From: Asaia bogorensis
GTDB lineage: Bacteria; Pseudomonadota; Alphaproteobacteria; Acetobacterales; Acetobacteraceae
Direction of reading: 5' to 3'
Length of the DNA stretch: 64,000 nucleotides
NCBI GenBank assembly: GCA_945868845.1
Contig: CAMBMS010000006.1
Coordinates: 83,272 to 147,271 of the forward strand
Position 1 is the first letter of the stretch; every line of letters starts with the position of its first letter. The translations under genes and the position numbers were made by a program. Below are positions 25,800 through 35,672 of this stretch, one piece after another. Under the pieces are notes generated by a model that was given only the letters and a program-made list of their open reading frames with translations, was not told the DNA's origin and did no database searches.

Positions 25800-26961
25800 A
25801 ATCCCGGCGGCGCCGAACAAGATGCCCGCTATGGCAGCCGCGCCACGCAGCACGGAAGCGGTGTCCGCCGCGCGCCGCTCCATTGAAATTTGCAATGCCT
25901 GCCGCTATTGCGAGACTTTCTGTGCCGTCTTTCCGGCCATGACCTTGCAGCGGGAATTTTCCGATACCGATCTCGGCTACCTCGCAAATCTTTGTCATGG
26001 CTGCCGGGGTTGTTATTACGCCTGCCAGTACGCGCCGCCGCATGAATTCGGCGTCAATCTGCCACGGCAATTCGCCGAGCTGCGGCAGGAAACCTACGCC
26101 GATCATGCCTGGCCACCGGTGATGGGCAGGCTGTTCCACAAAAATGGCGTAGTCGTTTCCACCGTTACTGCCGCGGCTCTGGCACTGGTGCTGATCCTGG
26201 TGATGGTGCTGCAATCGCCAGATATGGTGTTTGCCGCGCATGAGATGGTACCGGGCGCATTCTATAAAGTCATTCCGTTCGGCATGATGGTCTGGCCCTT
26301 TTCCATCGTGTTTTTATTTTCGCTTCTCGCCATCTTCATGGGTGCACGTAATTTCTGGCGTGCGACCGGTGGCGAGGGGCTCAGCCAGGGTCAATCTTGG
26401 ATGGAAGCCATCCACGACGCGCTGACCCTGAAAAATCTAGGTGGCGGCGGGCAAGGCTGCAACGATGTCGATGAGCCGTTTTCGCAGGCGCGACGGCATC
26501 TGCATCACACATTGTTCTATGGGTTCGCGCTTTGCTTCCTCGCCACCACGTTGGGGTTTTTCTATCACCATGTGGGCGGCTGGATTGCACCCTACGATAT
26601 TTTTCGCCTACCGGTCGTTTTCGGCACCTTGGGCGGCGTCGGCATGGTGGTCGGCAGCGTCGGGCTGTTCTGGCTGAAGGTTATCGGCGATGACGAGCCA
26701 ACGTCGAAAAAGCTTCTGGGCGGTGAGGTGGCGCTCCTGTTCCTGCTCTTCGCCGTGGCCCTGACGGGATTGGTGCTGCTGGCGTTTCGCGCCACCGGGG
26801 CGATGGGTATGCTGCTGGCCATCCATCTGGGCTTCGTGATGGCGTTCTTCTTGGCGCTGCCGTATAGCCGTATGGTCCATGGCGCGTACCGCTTCGCCGC
26901 CCTGCTGCGCGCCGCTATCGATCGGCGCACGCGCAAGCCGGTGGGAGCAGATGGCGGTTGA
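25786..26961 (+). CDS. tcuB: Tricarballylate utilisation Fe-S/membrane electron-transfer protein TcuB
   Basis: 391 residues. The N-terminal domain has two ferredoxin-type clusters, C-N-A-C-R-Y-C-E-T-F-C and C-H-G-C-R-G-C-Y-Y-A-C. About six hydrophobic helices follow (from residue 125), with several His residues for haem b. This matches TcuB, which re-oxidises the TcuA flavin into the quinone pool. The ATG at 25786 has GGAGG about 9 nt upstream inside tcuA. Confidence 0.87.
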   Translation: MSEIEIPAAPNKMPAMAAAPRSTEAVSAARRSIEICNACRYCETFCAVFPAMTLQREFSDTDLGYLANLCHGCRGCYYACQYAPPHEFGVNLPRQFAELRQETYADHAWPPVMGRLFHKNGVVVSTVTAAALALVLILVMVLQSPDMVFAAHEMVPGAFYKVIPFGMMVWPFSIVFLFSLLAIFMGARNFWRATGGEGLSQGQSWMEAIHDALTLKNLGGGGQGCNDVDEPFSQARRHLHHTLFYGFALCFLATTLGFFYHHVGGWIAPYDIFRLPVVFGTLGGVGMVVGSVGLFWLKVIGDDEPTSKKLLGGEVALLFLLFAVALTGLVLLAFRATGAMGMLLAIHLGFVMAFFLALPYSRMVHGAYRFAALLRAAIDRRTRKPVGADGG

Positions 26962-26997
26962 GGACGTGAGTCGGACGTGAAAATGGACCCTGATACC

Positions 26998-27055
26998 AGG
27001 TCTCGGTGAGCGTGACCCGACCTTAGCTTCCGGCGGGCTAAGCTCGCCGAGACCT
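26998..27055. terminator. Hairpin between convergent tcuB and rpmE
   Basis: AGGTCTCGGTGAGC (26998-27011) pairs with GCTCGCCGAGACCT (27042-27055), 13 of 14 positions. A smaller inner stem TTAGC/GCTAA lies within the loop. On the plus strand it is followed by TTGTTCTT, a weak T tract. Best read as the terminator of tcuAB; it may also serve rpmE on the other strand. Confidence 0.6.
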
Positions 27056-27060
27056 TGTTC

Positions 27061-27288
27061 TTACCCCTTGCGGGTGCCGATGCTGGCGAATTTCTTGTTG
27101 AATTTGGCGACCTGGCCGCCGGTATCCATGATACGCTGGATGCCGGTCCAGGCGGGGTGGGATTTAGGGTCGATATCAAGGCGGAGCGTGTCGCCCGGCT
27201 TGCCGTAGCAGGAGCGGGTTTTGAACTCCGTGCCGTCGGTCATGACGATGTTGATTTCGTGGTACTCGGGGTGGATTTCCGGCTTCAT
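27061..27288 (-). CDS. rpmE: 50S ribosomal protein L31 (cysteine-poor form)
   Basis: 75 residues. Conserved [22 protein letters not shown] and S-H-P-A-W-T-G. Only one Cys is present, so it lacks the CxxC zinc site of the C+ form. The ATG at 27288 has AGGAG 7 nt upstream. Confidence 0.95.
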   Translation of the reverse strand: MKPEIHPEYHEINIVMTDGTEFKTRSCYGKPGDTLRLDIDPKSHPAWTGIQRIMDTGGQVAKFNKKFASIGTRKG

Positions 27289-27385
27289 GACGCTACTCCT
27301 GCTGGCGCGGCCGATTGGGACCGGCGGCGCGAAGGCGGGCGTATAGGGCAGTGGGCGGGTTGGATCAAGTATAGGGGCTGAAACC

Positions 27386-27946
27386 TCAGGCCTGGGTTGG
27401 CTCGGACTGTTCGGTGGCGCGTTCGGCCATTTGGGCGGCGGCGGCCAATTCGGTTTCCAGCCAGGCATCTGCCCCGCGCAGGCCCGTGGCGACGTGGCGG
27501 GACCAGTCGACATAATCCAGGCGGCGCTCGGCGGACCAACCTTTGGGCGGGCTAGCGGCGAGGGCGCGAAGGTTGGAAATCTTATCCGCGAGTTTGAGGA
27601 TTTTGGCGCGCGCGCTGGCATGGGCGGCGTGGTCGATTTGCCGGCGTTTGCGTTCCGCCTTGGGCAGGGTCTTGTCATCGGTGACTTCCTGCACCAGGCC
27701 GGCAACATCCGGGTTAAAATGGATGGCGATGTCGGTCGCCGGAATGTCGCAATCCTCGATCACGTCGTGCAGCAGGGCGGCGATGACCAGGTTAACGTCC
27801 TGGCCCTTGGTGGCTTGCGCGACGAGGAGGGCGACTTCGAGCAGATGATTGATATAGGGCTCCCCGGCTTCTCCCTTGCGGCGCTGGTGGACGTGCCAGC
27901 GAGCGGCGGTGTCAGCGGCATGCAGGACGGTGATCCAAGGTTCCAT
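27386..27946 (-). CDS. HD-domain phosphohydrolase (SpoT/MESH1-like small hydrolase)
   Basis: 186 residues, a stand-alone HD hydrolase. Metal ligands sit in [22 protein letters not shown] and [10 protein letters not shown], the pattern of the RelA/SpoT hydrolase domain and MESH1. It may hydrolyse ppGpp or NADPH-like substrates. No synthetase domain is attached. Located 97 bp upstream of rpmE on the same strand. Confidence 0.85.
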   Translation of the reverse strand: MEPWITVLHAADTAARWHVHQRRKGEAGEPYINHLLEVALLVAQATKGQDVNLVIAALLHDVIEDCDIPATDIAIHFNPDVAGLVQEVTDDKTLPKAERKRRQIDHAAHASARAKILKLADKISNLRALAASPPKGWSAERRLDYVDWSRHVATGLRGADAWLETELAAAAQMAERATEQSEPTQA

Positions 27947-28066
27947 GATATTGTCTCGGGCTACTTCGCGGCGATGGTGCGGGATCGGAGAGTGGGGGGC
28001 AAGTTTTTAAGGATCGGGTGGGGCGGGATTTGGCCCGGCTGGTATTCTTGACGACGTGGGATCACG

Positions 28067-29644
28067 TCAGTGGCGGAAATGGCGCATTCCAGTAAAGACC
28101 ATGGCGATGTTGGCAGCATCGGCAGCGGCGATGACCTCCGCGTCGCGAATGGAACCGCCGGGTTGGATGACGGCCGTGGCGCCGGCAGAGATGGCGGCTT
28201 GCAGGCCGTCAGCAAAGGGGAAGAAGGCATCGGAGGCGACGACGCTACCCTGTGTCAGCGGGGTGGCGAGGCCGGCTACCTTGGCGGCCTCCTCGCTTTT
28301 CCAGGCGGCGATGCGCGCGCTATCGACGCGGCTCATCTGTCCTGCACCGATGCCCACGGTGGCACAGGCCTTGGCATAGACGATGGCATTGGATTTGACA
28401 TGCTTACAAACCCGGAAGGCGAACAAAAGATCTTTGAGCTCCGCCTCTGTGGGGGGACGTTGAGTGACGGTTTTAAGGTGTTCCGCGGTAATGCGCCCGG
28501 CGTCGCGTGTTTGCGCGAGAAAGCCACCGGCGAGGCTACGAAAGTTAATTCCGGGCGAGGCCGGATCGGGCAAGCCGCCGGTGAGCAGCACGCGCAGGTT
28601 TTTTTTTCGTGAGAAGATGGACCGGGCGGAATCGTCGGCACCGGGCGCGACGATGACTTCGGTAAAGATCGAGGAAATCTTCTCGGCAGCCGCGCCGTCT
28701 AGGATGCGATTCACCGCGACGATGCCGCCGAAGGCGGAGACGGGATCGCAGCGCAAGGCCGCGTCCCAGGAGTCGGCCAGGGTGGTGGTGCTAGCGATAC
28801 CGCAGGGATTGGCGTGCTTGACAATCACTACGGTCGGCGCATCGAATTCCGCAACGCATTCAAACGCCGCGTCGGCATCGTTCAAATTGTTATAGGAAAG
28901 CTCTTTGCCCTGGATCTGGGTTGCAGTGGCGATACCAGGACGTGCGTCGGTGGCGTAGAAAGCCGCCTCCTGATGGGGGTTTTCGCCATAGCGCAATTTC
29001 TGGCGCAATGTCCCGGAAATGGAGAAGCGCGGTGGAAAATTTACTTTCTGTTGCTGCGCAAACCAGGTTCCGATGGCGGTATCATAAGCTGCGGTGCACC
29101 CATAGGCTTCACCTGCTAGGGTGCGACGCAACGCCAGCGACGTGCCACCATAGGAAGAAAATTCAGCCAGCACGGATGGGTAGTGCGACGGGTCGGTCAA
29201 CACCGCGACAAAATCGTGGTTCTTAGCCGCCGCACGGATCAAGGCGGGCCCGCCGATATCGATATTTTCCACGCACTCGTCATAGCCAGCGCCGCGCGCG
29301 ACCGTAGCCTCGAACGGGTATAGATTTACTACCACCAGATCGATCGGCGCAATATGGTGCGCCGCCATCTGCGCCACATGTTCCGCCACGTCACGCCGCC
29401 CGAGAATGCCGCCATGGATTTGCGGCACCAATGTCTTGACGCGCCCATCGAGAATTTCCGGAAAGCCGGTACGGTCGGAAACCTCCACCACCGCGACACC
29501 GGCATCGCGCAGGGCTTTGGCGGAGCCGCCAGTGGAGAGGATTTCCACACCGCCCGCCACCAGCGCGCGGGCGAAATCCACCAGCCCGGTCTTGTCGGAG
29601 ACTGAGATCAGGGCACGGCGAATGAGAAATGTACCGGTCATCAT
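28067..29644 (-). CDS. purH: Bifunctional AICAR formyltransferase / IMP cyclohydrolase
   Basis: 525 residues, full length for PurH, catalysing the last two steps of IMP synthesis. The N-terminal MGS-like cyclohydrolase domain (about 1-150) starts [12 protein letters not shown]. The formyltransferase domain (about 200-525) has L-R-Y-G-E-N-P-H-Q and [10 protein letters not shown], with the catalytic K-H pair. The ATG at 29644 (or 29641) has AGGAT upstream. A short inverted repeat, GACGTG/CACGTC (28053-28068), overlaps its stop. Confidence 0.96.
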   Translation of the reverse strand: MMTGTFLIRRALISVSDKTGLVDFARALVAGGVEILSTGGSAKALRDAGVAVVEVSDRTGFPEILDGRVKTLVPQIHGGILGRRDVAEHVAQMAAHHIAPIDLVVVNLYPFEATVARGAGYDECVENIDIGGPALIRAAAKNHDFVAVLTDPSHYPSVLAEFSSYGGTSLALRRTLAGEAYGCTAAYDTAIGTWFAQQQKVNFPPRFSISGTLRQKLRYGENPHQEAAFYATDARPGIATATQIQGKELSYNNLNDADAAFECVAEFDAPTVVIVKHANPCGIASTTTLADSWDAALRCDPVSAFGGIVAVNRILDGAAAEKISSIFTEVIVAPGADDSARSIFSRKKNLRVLLTGGLPDPASPGINFRSLAGGFLAQTRDAGRITAEHLKTVTQRPPTEAELKDLLFAFRVCKHVKSNAIVYAKACATVGIGAGQMSRVDSARIAAWKSEEAAKVAGLATPLTQGSVVASDAFFPFADGLQAAISAGATAVIQPGGSIRDAEVIAAADAANIAMVFTGMRHFRH

Positions 29645-29678
29645 ATCATCCTAAGCAGGCATGCGGCGCCCCATAGCC

Positions 29679-30183
29679 CTAGAGGCCGAGCGCGTCCAGC
29701 GTGCGGGCGCTGACTGCCGCTTCATCATAGCATGGCCTAATCTGCAACCGGCCGGCCGCGCCCATCGTGGCCTGCAGATCGTCATCCGTCACCAGTCAGC
29801 GCAACGCCACCGCTAGCGCGGCCACATCCCCCATCGGCACCAGCAGGCCGGTTGCCACCTCAAACTACCTGCTCCGCCGGACCGCGAACGGTGCAGGCAA
29901 CCAGAGGAAGCGGCGAAAACATCGCCTCGATCACCGCCATCGGCAGCCCATCGAACTGGCTGGCGAGGACGAAGATGTGGGCCACCGCCCGCTGCGCTAG
30001 CACATGATCGCGCATGCCCAGTAGGCTCAGCCGGTCACCCAATCGCCTCGTGCTTGCCGAGACCGGGCGCCGGGCGATCAATATGAAATCACCGTCTTCG
30101 CCATTAACGGCCCGATCTCCATAGCGCCGGCCAATTTCCTCTGGTTCCGCGACCCCAGGGTGAAACCATTTCGCCGGTTTCAC
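29679..30183 (-). pseudogene. Glycosyltransferase family 1 (GT-B), decayed C-terminal half
   Basis: On the minus strand the frame from 30183 reads R-L-S-L-L-G-M-R-D-H-V, then A-H-I-F-V-L-A-S-Q-F-D-G-L-P-M-A-V-I-E-A-M. This is the donor-binding motif of group 1 glycosyltransferases; it continues V-V-A-C-T-V-R-G-P-A-E-Q-V-V. A frameshift near 29855 and a TGA near 29815 interrupt the continuation (G-L-L-V-P-M-G-D-V-A-A-L-A), and the reading ends in TAG at 29679-29681. The N-terminal acceptor domain is gone. It lies between purH and the heparinase-like gene. Confidence 0.8.
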
Positions 30184-31778
30184 GCGAGCTTAGTGATCGC
30201 CCATTTCACCATCTGCGGCTCATCGGCATAGCCGCTAAGAACCACCTGTTCGCTTCGCCGCGGTTCGGTCCCACCCATATAGATGCTCTCCTCCAGGCTC
30301 AACCGCGTCGCCTGCGCGCGCAGCCGCCAACCGGAGCCGGAAGGTAGGCGCAGCAGCACCGCCTCGCCATCCTGCTGCAAGCTGGCCTGCACGGTGGGAT
30401 GCAGATGAAAGCGCAGCGCATAGGGCTGGCCTGTGGCGGCCTCCACTACGTCCTCGCCGCGAATTTCATCGCCGCTTTGCGCCAACCAGAGTCGGCGATG
30501 ATGCAACGCGCCAAAGGATTTTTTCCAGCCATCATGGCTCGCATCCAACCAAAGCGCGCCGTTATCTTCCTGGCGTTGCGCGGTGACTTTTAAAGGCCGC
30601 CGGCCCAACCCCTCTGGGTGCAATTCCGACGACGACGTGTCAGCGATCACCAGTGTGGAATGCGCCGCCGTGGCGCGCAGCGCGTCGATCCATTCGCGCG
30701 AGGCCGCAGGCGCCGCACCGCAATTGACGATCAGGCGCTGCCGCCCGACGGAGATTTCCATCCCCAACGTGCCAGCATGGGCGAAACGGTCCACGCCGCG
30801 CGCGGCTGGCACGCCGCAATCGACGATCAGCACGGTGCGCCCCGCCTGCAAACGCTGGAACCCGCCTTCGGCCAGCGCGGTGGGCGCCGCATTAGTGCGC
30901 CCGGCCTGCGCCAACACCTGCTCGATCAGCGTGGCGGATTCCTCGCGGCTGTTATTGAACAACGCCAAGCCACCATCGCCATGGCGGAACAGGCGCAGCA
31001 CGGGCGCCATGCGCACGATCGCGCCGGCCAGCTCCGCCGGCGCACCGACTTGCGCGCCTTGAAGCAGCGCGCGGATTTCCACCAGATCCCGCAAGGCGGC
31101 CAGATGCGCGCCCGGACTGCGCTCAGCGTGGCAACCGTCGGGGAGCACCTGGCGCGCCAGCTCGTGTCCCAGGAAGCGCAGCGCGCGGCTCATATACGCG
31201 GCATGATCGGGCATGGCGGCGGCGGCGGCGATCAAACCCTTCAGCGCCGTTAGGGCGCGGCCATCCATTTCCTCCGCCGGCATGCTCGCGGCTAGCCAGC
31301 GCGCGTCGGCGAGCAGCCGTGCCATCACGCGCTGGCGGAACAGATCGTCGGCGGCGGCGAAGAAGAAATCGTAATGACCCAGCCAGGCGGCGATACGGGC
31401 GCCGACGATATCGGGGCGATGTGCCAGCAGATCGGTTGGCGGATTAGCGATCCAGTCGCCCACCAAAGCTCGAGCGCGAAGCCGCGCCGCATCGGTGCCC
31501 AGCGCGCGCAGATCACGTAGCCAGGTGAAGCCGTGCGCATGCGCGCGCATTGCGGCCGGGCCGGTCCCGTCCTGCCAGAAACCGGCCTTCAAGGCCCGCA
31601 CCGCGCCGGGTAATTCGATCTCCCCACGCAGCAGCCGCGCGCCGAGCGCGGCGTCGCCGGACCACGGGTCGCGTATCGGCAGGGCCGGCGCGTCAGGCGC
31701 GCGGGTCATGCGTAGATGGGACAGCCGCGCGACGGCTAGGCGCGCGCCGCGCAGCCAGCGACCTGATGCCATAATCAT
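30180..31778 (-). CDS. Heparinase II/III family protein
   Basis: 532 residues with an N-terminal alpha/alpha toroid (about 80-290; H-A-H-G-F-T-W-L-R-D-L-R) and a C-terminal beta-sandwich (about 320-530). The latter has A-H-A-G-T-L-G-M-E-I-S-V and H-S-T-L-V-I-A-D-T-S-S-S, seen in Hepar_II_III proteins. It is a probable polysaccharide lyase or modifying protein for an endogenous glycan. Its ATG overlaps the rpe stop (ATGA), so it belongs to the rsmB-rpe-hep group conserved in this family. Confidence 0.85.
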   Translation of the reverse strand: MIMASGRWLRGARLAVARLSHLRMTRAPDAPALPIRDPWSGDAALGARLLRGEIELPGAVRALKAGFWQDGTGPAAMRAHAHGFTWLRDLRALGTDAARLRARALVGDWIANPPTDLLAHRPDIVGARIAAWLGHYDFFFAAADDLFRQRVMARLLADARWLAASMPAEEMDGRALTALKGLIAAAAAMPDHAAYMSRALRFLGHELARQVLPDGCHAERSPGAHLAALRDLVEIRALLQGAQVGAPAELAGAIVRMAPVLRLFRHGDGGLALFNNSREESATLIEQVLAQAGRTNAAPTALAEGGFQRLQAGRTVLIVDCGVPAARGVDRFAHAGTLGMEISVGRQRLIVNCGAAPAASREWIDALRATAAHSTLVIADTSSSELHPEGLGRRPLKVTAQRQEDNGALWLDASHDGWKKSFGALHHRRLWLAQSGDEIRGEDVVEAATGQPYALRFHLHPTVQASLQQDGEAVLLRLPSGSGWRLRAQATRLSLEESIYMGGTEPRRSEQVVLSGYADEPQMVKWAITKLA

Positions 31779-32446
31779 GCGTGCGCTGCTCCGGCGGCGC
31801 GCAGGGCAGCGATAGCGGCGGTATAATCGGGCTGGCCGAAGATGGCGGTGCCGGCGATCAACGTATCCGCCCCCGCCGCCACCGCGCGCGAAGCCGTCGC
31901 CGGGGTGATGCCTCCATCGACGGCGAGACCGATATCGCGCCCGCTAGCCGCGACCATCCGCCGCAAAGCGGAAATTTTCGGCAACTGGCTATCTAGAAAA
32001 CTTTGTCCGCCGAAACCCGGGTTCACGGTCATGACAAGAAAAAAATCGATCTGGTCGAGCGCCCAAGCGACACTATCTGGCGATGTTGCCGGATTCAGCA
32101 CCACCCCGGCCCGCTTGCCCAGGCCGCGGATCATCTGCAGGGCGCGATGCAGATGCGGCCCGGCTTCCGGGTGCAAGCTGATTAGATCGGCCCCAGCCTC
32201 GACAAACGCCGCCAGATAGGGTTCGACGGGCGAAATCATCAGATGCACGTCGAAGGGCAGCGAACACCGCGCGCGCACGGCGCGGATCAGTCCGGGACCG
32301 AAGGAAATATTCGGCACAAAATGCCCATCCATCACGTCCAGATGCAAATGATCCGCTCCGGCTGCCTGCACCGCCACGACTTCCTCGCCGAGGCGAGAGA
32401 AATCGGCGGCCAGCAGGCTCGGCGCGATGATGAGGGGACGCGGCAT
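31775..32446 (-). CDS. rpe: Ribulose-phosphate 3-epimerase
   Basis: 223 residues, TIM barrel. N-terminal I-A-P-S-L-L-A-A-D-F, L-D-V-M-D-G-H-F-V-P-N (metal His/Asp), H-L-M-I, M-T-V-N-P-G-F-G-G-Q and A-V-D-G-G-I are all present. It interconverts ribulose-5-P and xylulose-5-P for the pentose phosphate route. Lies 45 bp after rsmB and is coupled to the heparinase-like gene. Confidence 0.96.
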   Translation of the reverse strand: MPRPLIIAPSLLAADFSRLGEEVVAVQAAGADHLHLDVMDGHFVPNISFGPGLIRAVRARCSLPFDVHLMISPVEPYLAAFVEAGADLISLHPEAGPHLHRALQMIRGLGKRAGVVLNPATSPDSVAWALDQIDFFLVMTVNPGFGGQSFLDSQLPKISALRRMVAASGRDIGLAVDGGITPATASRAVAAGADTLIAGTAIFGQPDYTAAIAALRAAGAAHA

Positions 32447-32491
32447 AGTGATGTTCTAAGCGGCAGCTTCTGACCGAACAAGCGCGGAACG

Positions 32492-33745
32492 TCAGGGTTT
32501 TTGCAATCTCGCCGCGAAGAACCCATCCATGCCGCCGCGTTCGGCCCATATTCCAGGATACGTGCGCAAAAACCCGTCCGCGGTCCGCGCTTCGGGAATG
32601 TTCGTCAATTCCTCGGCAGAGAACGGCGCGTGCACCAGTCCCAGCCGTGCGCAGGCGGCGGCCACACGGAGTATGCCTTCCTCGGGCTGGAGGGAACACA
32701 CCGCATAGACCAGCCGCCCACCCGGGCGCAGTAAAGCCGCAGTCGCGTCCAGTAGCGCGTCCTGCCCCGCCGCTAGCGCCGCAATATCGCGCGGATGCTT
32801 CAGATGCATCACGTCGGGATGGCGCCGGATCGTACCGGTGGCGCTGCACGGCGCATCCAGCAGAACGGCATCAAATTTTCGTCCAGGCCGCCAGGACACA
32901 GCATCTTCTTGCACGACCTCCGCATGCAGCCGCAGCCGCGTTAAATTTTCACGCAACCGTGGTATACGTGCCGCGTCGCGCTCCACCGCCGTAACGATCG
33001 CCCCAGCATCGGCGAGCTGCGCGGTCTTGCCGCCCGGCGCGGCGCAGAGGTCGACCACGTGCTCCCCCGCCCGCGCCGCCAAAAGTGCCGCGGGCAGTGC
33101 CGCGGCTACGTCCTGCACCCAATGATCGCCGCTCAGGAAGCCCGGAATATCGGCCACCCGCGTGCCCGGTGAAAATCGTACCGATCCTGTTGGCAGTTTC
33201 CCCCCGCCCGCTGGCACGGTGGCCCCAGCGCGCGAGGAAATATCCAGCGGCGCCTCGGATTGGTGCACCAGGGCACTCGCGCGCGCCGCCTTGCCGCCCA
33301 GCGCATTCACCCAGGACGACCACAGCCAGCTCGGTGTATCCAACCGCGGCGAATCTAACTCCGCCATAGCCCCCGGCCCCGCCTCCGCCACCCGGCGCAG
33401 CACGGCGTTCACCAGGCCCGCGAACGGCACCAGCTTGCGCGCCCGCGCCAGTTCCACGCTGGTCGCCACGGCGGCATGCGCCGGCGTCTTCAGCAGCAGC
33501 ACGCCCGCCGCGCCGATGCGCAGGATATGGCGCACCTCCACCGGCGGTTTTTTTTTCAGGAACGGCTCCAGCACCGCATCCAACGTGCCCAGCCGGCGCA
33601 GCACCGCGGCGGCCAGCCGATGCCCGGCGGCGCGGTCGCGCGGCTCCATCGGGGGCAGCGCATCCAGTGCCTCCTCCGACGTGCGGTGCCGGTCCAGTAT
33701 GGCGGAAAGCAAATCGAAAGCGGCGTCGCGGGTGGGGTCTGACAT
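32492..33745 (-). CDS. rsmB: 16S rRNA (cytosine-C5)-methyltransferase RsmB/Sun
   Basis: 417 residues: N-terminal NusB-like RNA-binding domain (about 1-130) and a C-terminal SAM-dependent MTase. Motif I is D-L-C-A-A-P-G-G-K-T-A-Q-L. Both catalytic Cys are present, in D-A-P-C-S-A-T-G-T and V-C-S-L-Q-P-E-E-G. ATG at 33745 is chosen at the NusB N-terminus (M-S-D-P-T-R-D-A-A); the frame stays open far upstream only by overlapping the divergent glycosyltransferase gene. First gene of the rsmB-rpe-heparinase-like group. Confidence 0.94.
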   Translation of the reverse strand: MSDPTRDAAFDLLSAILDRHRTSEEALDALPPMEPRDRAAGHRLAAAVLRRLGTLDAVLEPFLKKKPPVEVRHILRIGAAGVLLLKTPAHAAVATSVELARARKLVPFAGLVNAVLRRVAEAGPGAMAELDSPRLDTPSWLWSSWVNALGGKAARASALVHQSEAPLDISSRAGATVPAGGGKLPTGSVRFSPGTRVADIPGFLSGDHWVQDVAAALPAALLAARAGEHVVDLCAAPGGKTAQLADAGAIVTAVERDAARIPRLRENLTRLRLHAEVVQEDAVSWRPGRKFDAVLLDAPCSATGTIRRHPDVMHLKHPRDIAALAAGQDALLDATAALLRPGGRLVYAVCSLQPEEGILRVAAACARLGLVHAPFSAEELTNIPEARTADGFLRTYPGIWAERGGMDGFFAARLQKP

Positions 33746-33793
33746 GTCGCCCGCTTCATGGCGCGCTTTCCCCCGCGATGCTAGAGTGGAGGG

Positions 33794-35455
33794 ATGTTGT
33801 TTGCAGTCCGGCACCAACTCGCACCCGGCCGCCCCTACCTGTGCCTGATCGCCTTCTGCCTGATCCTCTGGCTGCCGGGCTTTTTTACCTTGCCGCCGAC
33901 CGACCGCGACGAAGGCCGCTTCGCCCAGGCCAGCAAGCAGATGTTGGAAACCCACGACTATGTGAACATCCGCATCGGAACCGAGGCCCGCAACCGCAAA
34001 CCGGTCGGTATTTACTGGCTGCAAGCGCCCTTCGCCGCCGCCATCCGCGCCACCGGCCTCGCGGCAGAGAACCCGATTTGGCCGTACCGCATCCCCTCCG
34101 TCCTCGGCGCCCTGCTTGCCGTGCTGGCACTTTACCATCAGGGCAGACGGCTGGCCGGCGACGGTCCCGCCTGGCTCGCCGCCGCAATGCTCGCCGCCAG
34201 CCTGCTGCTTGTGACGGAGACCCATATCGCCAAGACTGATGGCGCCCTGCTTGGCGCCACTACCCTCACCATGCTGCTGCTCGCGCGCGCCTATCTTCAT
34301 TCTGCCAGCTTCACCGCCCGCGCCGCTGCCCTATTCTGGATCGCCCTCGGCGCCGGGATTCTGCTTAAGGGCCCGGTGATCCTGATGATTGCCTTCCTCA
34401 CAGTCCTCACCCTCGTGATCGCCGACCGCGGCGCCGCCTGGCTACGCCCATTGCGTTCCTCCTGGGGCGTGCCGCTGATGCTACTCATCACCCTGCCCTG
34501 GTTCATCGCGATCGGCATTGCCACGGAGGGAAGATTCTTTCGCGACTCCCTCGGCGGCGATCTTGCCGGCAAGCTCGTCGGCGGGGCGGAGCAGCATTGG
34601 GGCCCACCCGGGGCGCATTTGCTGGTCAGCCCGGTCATGCTGTTCCCCGCCACCATCGTGGTCTTCCTGGCCCTGCCCGGCGCCTGGCGGCAGCGCGCTG
34701 AGCCGTTCACCCGCTTCCTGCTCGCCTGGATCATTCCCAGCTGGCTAGTCTTCGAAGCCGTCCCCACCAAATTGCCGCATTATGTGCTGCCGCTCTATCC
34801 TGCGCTGTTCCTGATCGCCGCGCGCTGGCTCTTTGCGCCCGACCGCGCCCAGCCCGGCCCGCGATGGACGCGCTTCGCGGTCATCGCGGGCCTCGTCGCC
34901 GCCACGCTTTTGGGTGCCGCCGGACTGGCACTGCCGATCCTACTGCGCACCGAAATCTGGCGCGGCGCTCCTACATTGCTCGCCGCCGGGATCATGCTCT
35001 GGCTCGCCGTTGATGTGGCGCGCACGCAAGACTGGCCACGCCTGCGCCGCATGATCCTGGCTATGCCGCTGTTGACTTGGGCGATCCTGGAAATCCTGCT
35101 CCCCGCCCTACGCCCGGTCTGGCTCTCGCCCCGCATCGCCGAGGCCCTGGCCGCGCATTACCCGCAAGGCCGCCCGCGCGGTAGCTTCGCTACGATCGGT
35201 TATCACGAACCCAGTCTGCTCTTCCTCGCCGGTACCGATGTCGTGTTGATGAGCACCCGAGATGGCCATGAAGGCGCCGCTTTCCTCGCTGCCGCGCCTG
35301 GCCGCACCTTGCTCGTCGCTGCCCGCCAACGCCGCGCCTTCCTGGACGCCACCGCCAAGGCCGGCCTGACCCCACTCCCCATCGCTGAAATTTCGGGTTT
35401 CAACTACGCCGCCGGGCGGTCAGAATCACTGACACTCTATGCCGGCTCGCAATGA
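33794..35455 (+). CDS. ArnT-like glycosyltransferase family 39/83 integral membrane protein
   Basis: 553 residues with about 12 hydrophobic helices. The first periplasmic loop carries the GT-C motif P-T-D-R-D-E-G-R-F-A-Q-A-S and R-N-R-K-P-V-G-I-Y-W-L-Q, characteristic of ArnT and related undecaprenyl-phosphate-sugar transferases. It would move a sugar from a lipid carrier onto lipid A or another surface acceptor. The ATG at 33794 lies very close to GGAGGG; a TTG one codon later is an alternative. Divergent from rsmB (48-bp gap). Confidence 0.85.
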   Translation: MLFAVRHQLAPGRPYLCLIAFCLILWLPGFFTLPPTDRDEGRFAQASKQMLETHDYVNIRIGTEARNRKPVGIYWLQAPFAAAIRATGLAAENPIWPYRIPSVLGALLAVLALYHQGRRLAGDGPAWLAAAMLAASLLLVTETHIAKTDGALLGATTLTMLLLARAYLHSASFTARAAALFWIALGAGILLKGPVILMIAFLTVLTLVIADRGAAWLRPLRSSWGVPLMLLITLPWFIAIGIATEGRFFRDSLGGDLAGKLVGGAEQHWGPPGAHLLVSPVMLFPATIVVFLALPGAWRQRAEPFTRFLLAWIIPSWLVFEAVPTKLPHYVLPLYPALFLIAARWLFAPDRAQPGPRWTRFAVIAGLVAATLLGAAGLALPILLRTEIWRGAPTLLAAGIMLWLAVDVARTQDWPRLRRMILAMPLLTWAILEILLPALRPVWLSPRIAEALAAHYPQGRPRGSFATIGYHEPSLLFLAGTDVVLMSTRDGHEGAAFLAAAPGRTLLVAARQRRAFLDATAKAGLTPLPIAEISGFNYAAGRSESLTLYAGSQ

Positions 35456-35672
35456 GTTTGTGCGGGCAACGGTGGTGCATGCTCTTATACTAACGGGCTG
35501 AAATAATTCCCTGTTGATTCAACGTGCCTTAACGTCATGATCGGCGAAGGTTGATTATCTATATCTTTGGCAGCGCACAAAAAAATCCGTGGATGGTTCA
35601 CCTTCATGGATCGTGACGGAGGATGCAGTAACGGTCATTACTTTGGGGCGTTGTTATTAGAGTGTGATATTT

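Noticed and set aside
28053..28068. GACGTG/CACGTC inverted repeat at the purH end as a terminator
   Set aside because: Only six base pairs, overlaps the stop codon and no T tract.
35483..35493. TCTTATACTAA shared with 63893-63903
   Set aside because: An 11-mer repeated once in 64 kb is expected by chance many times over; no extended similarity.
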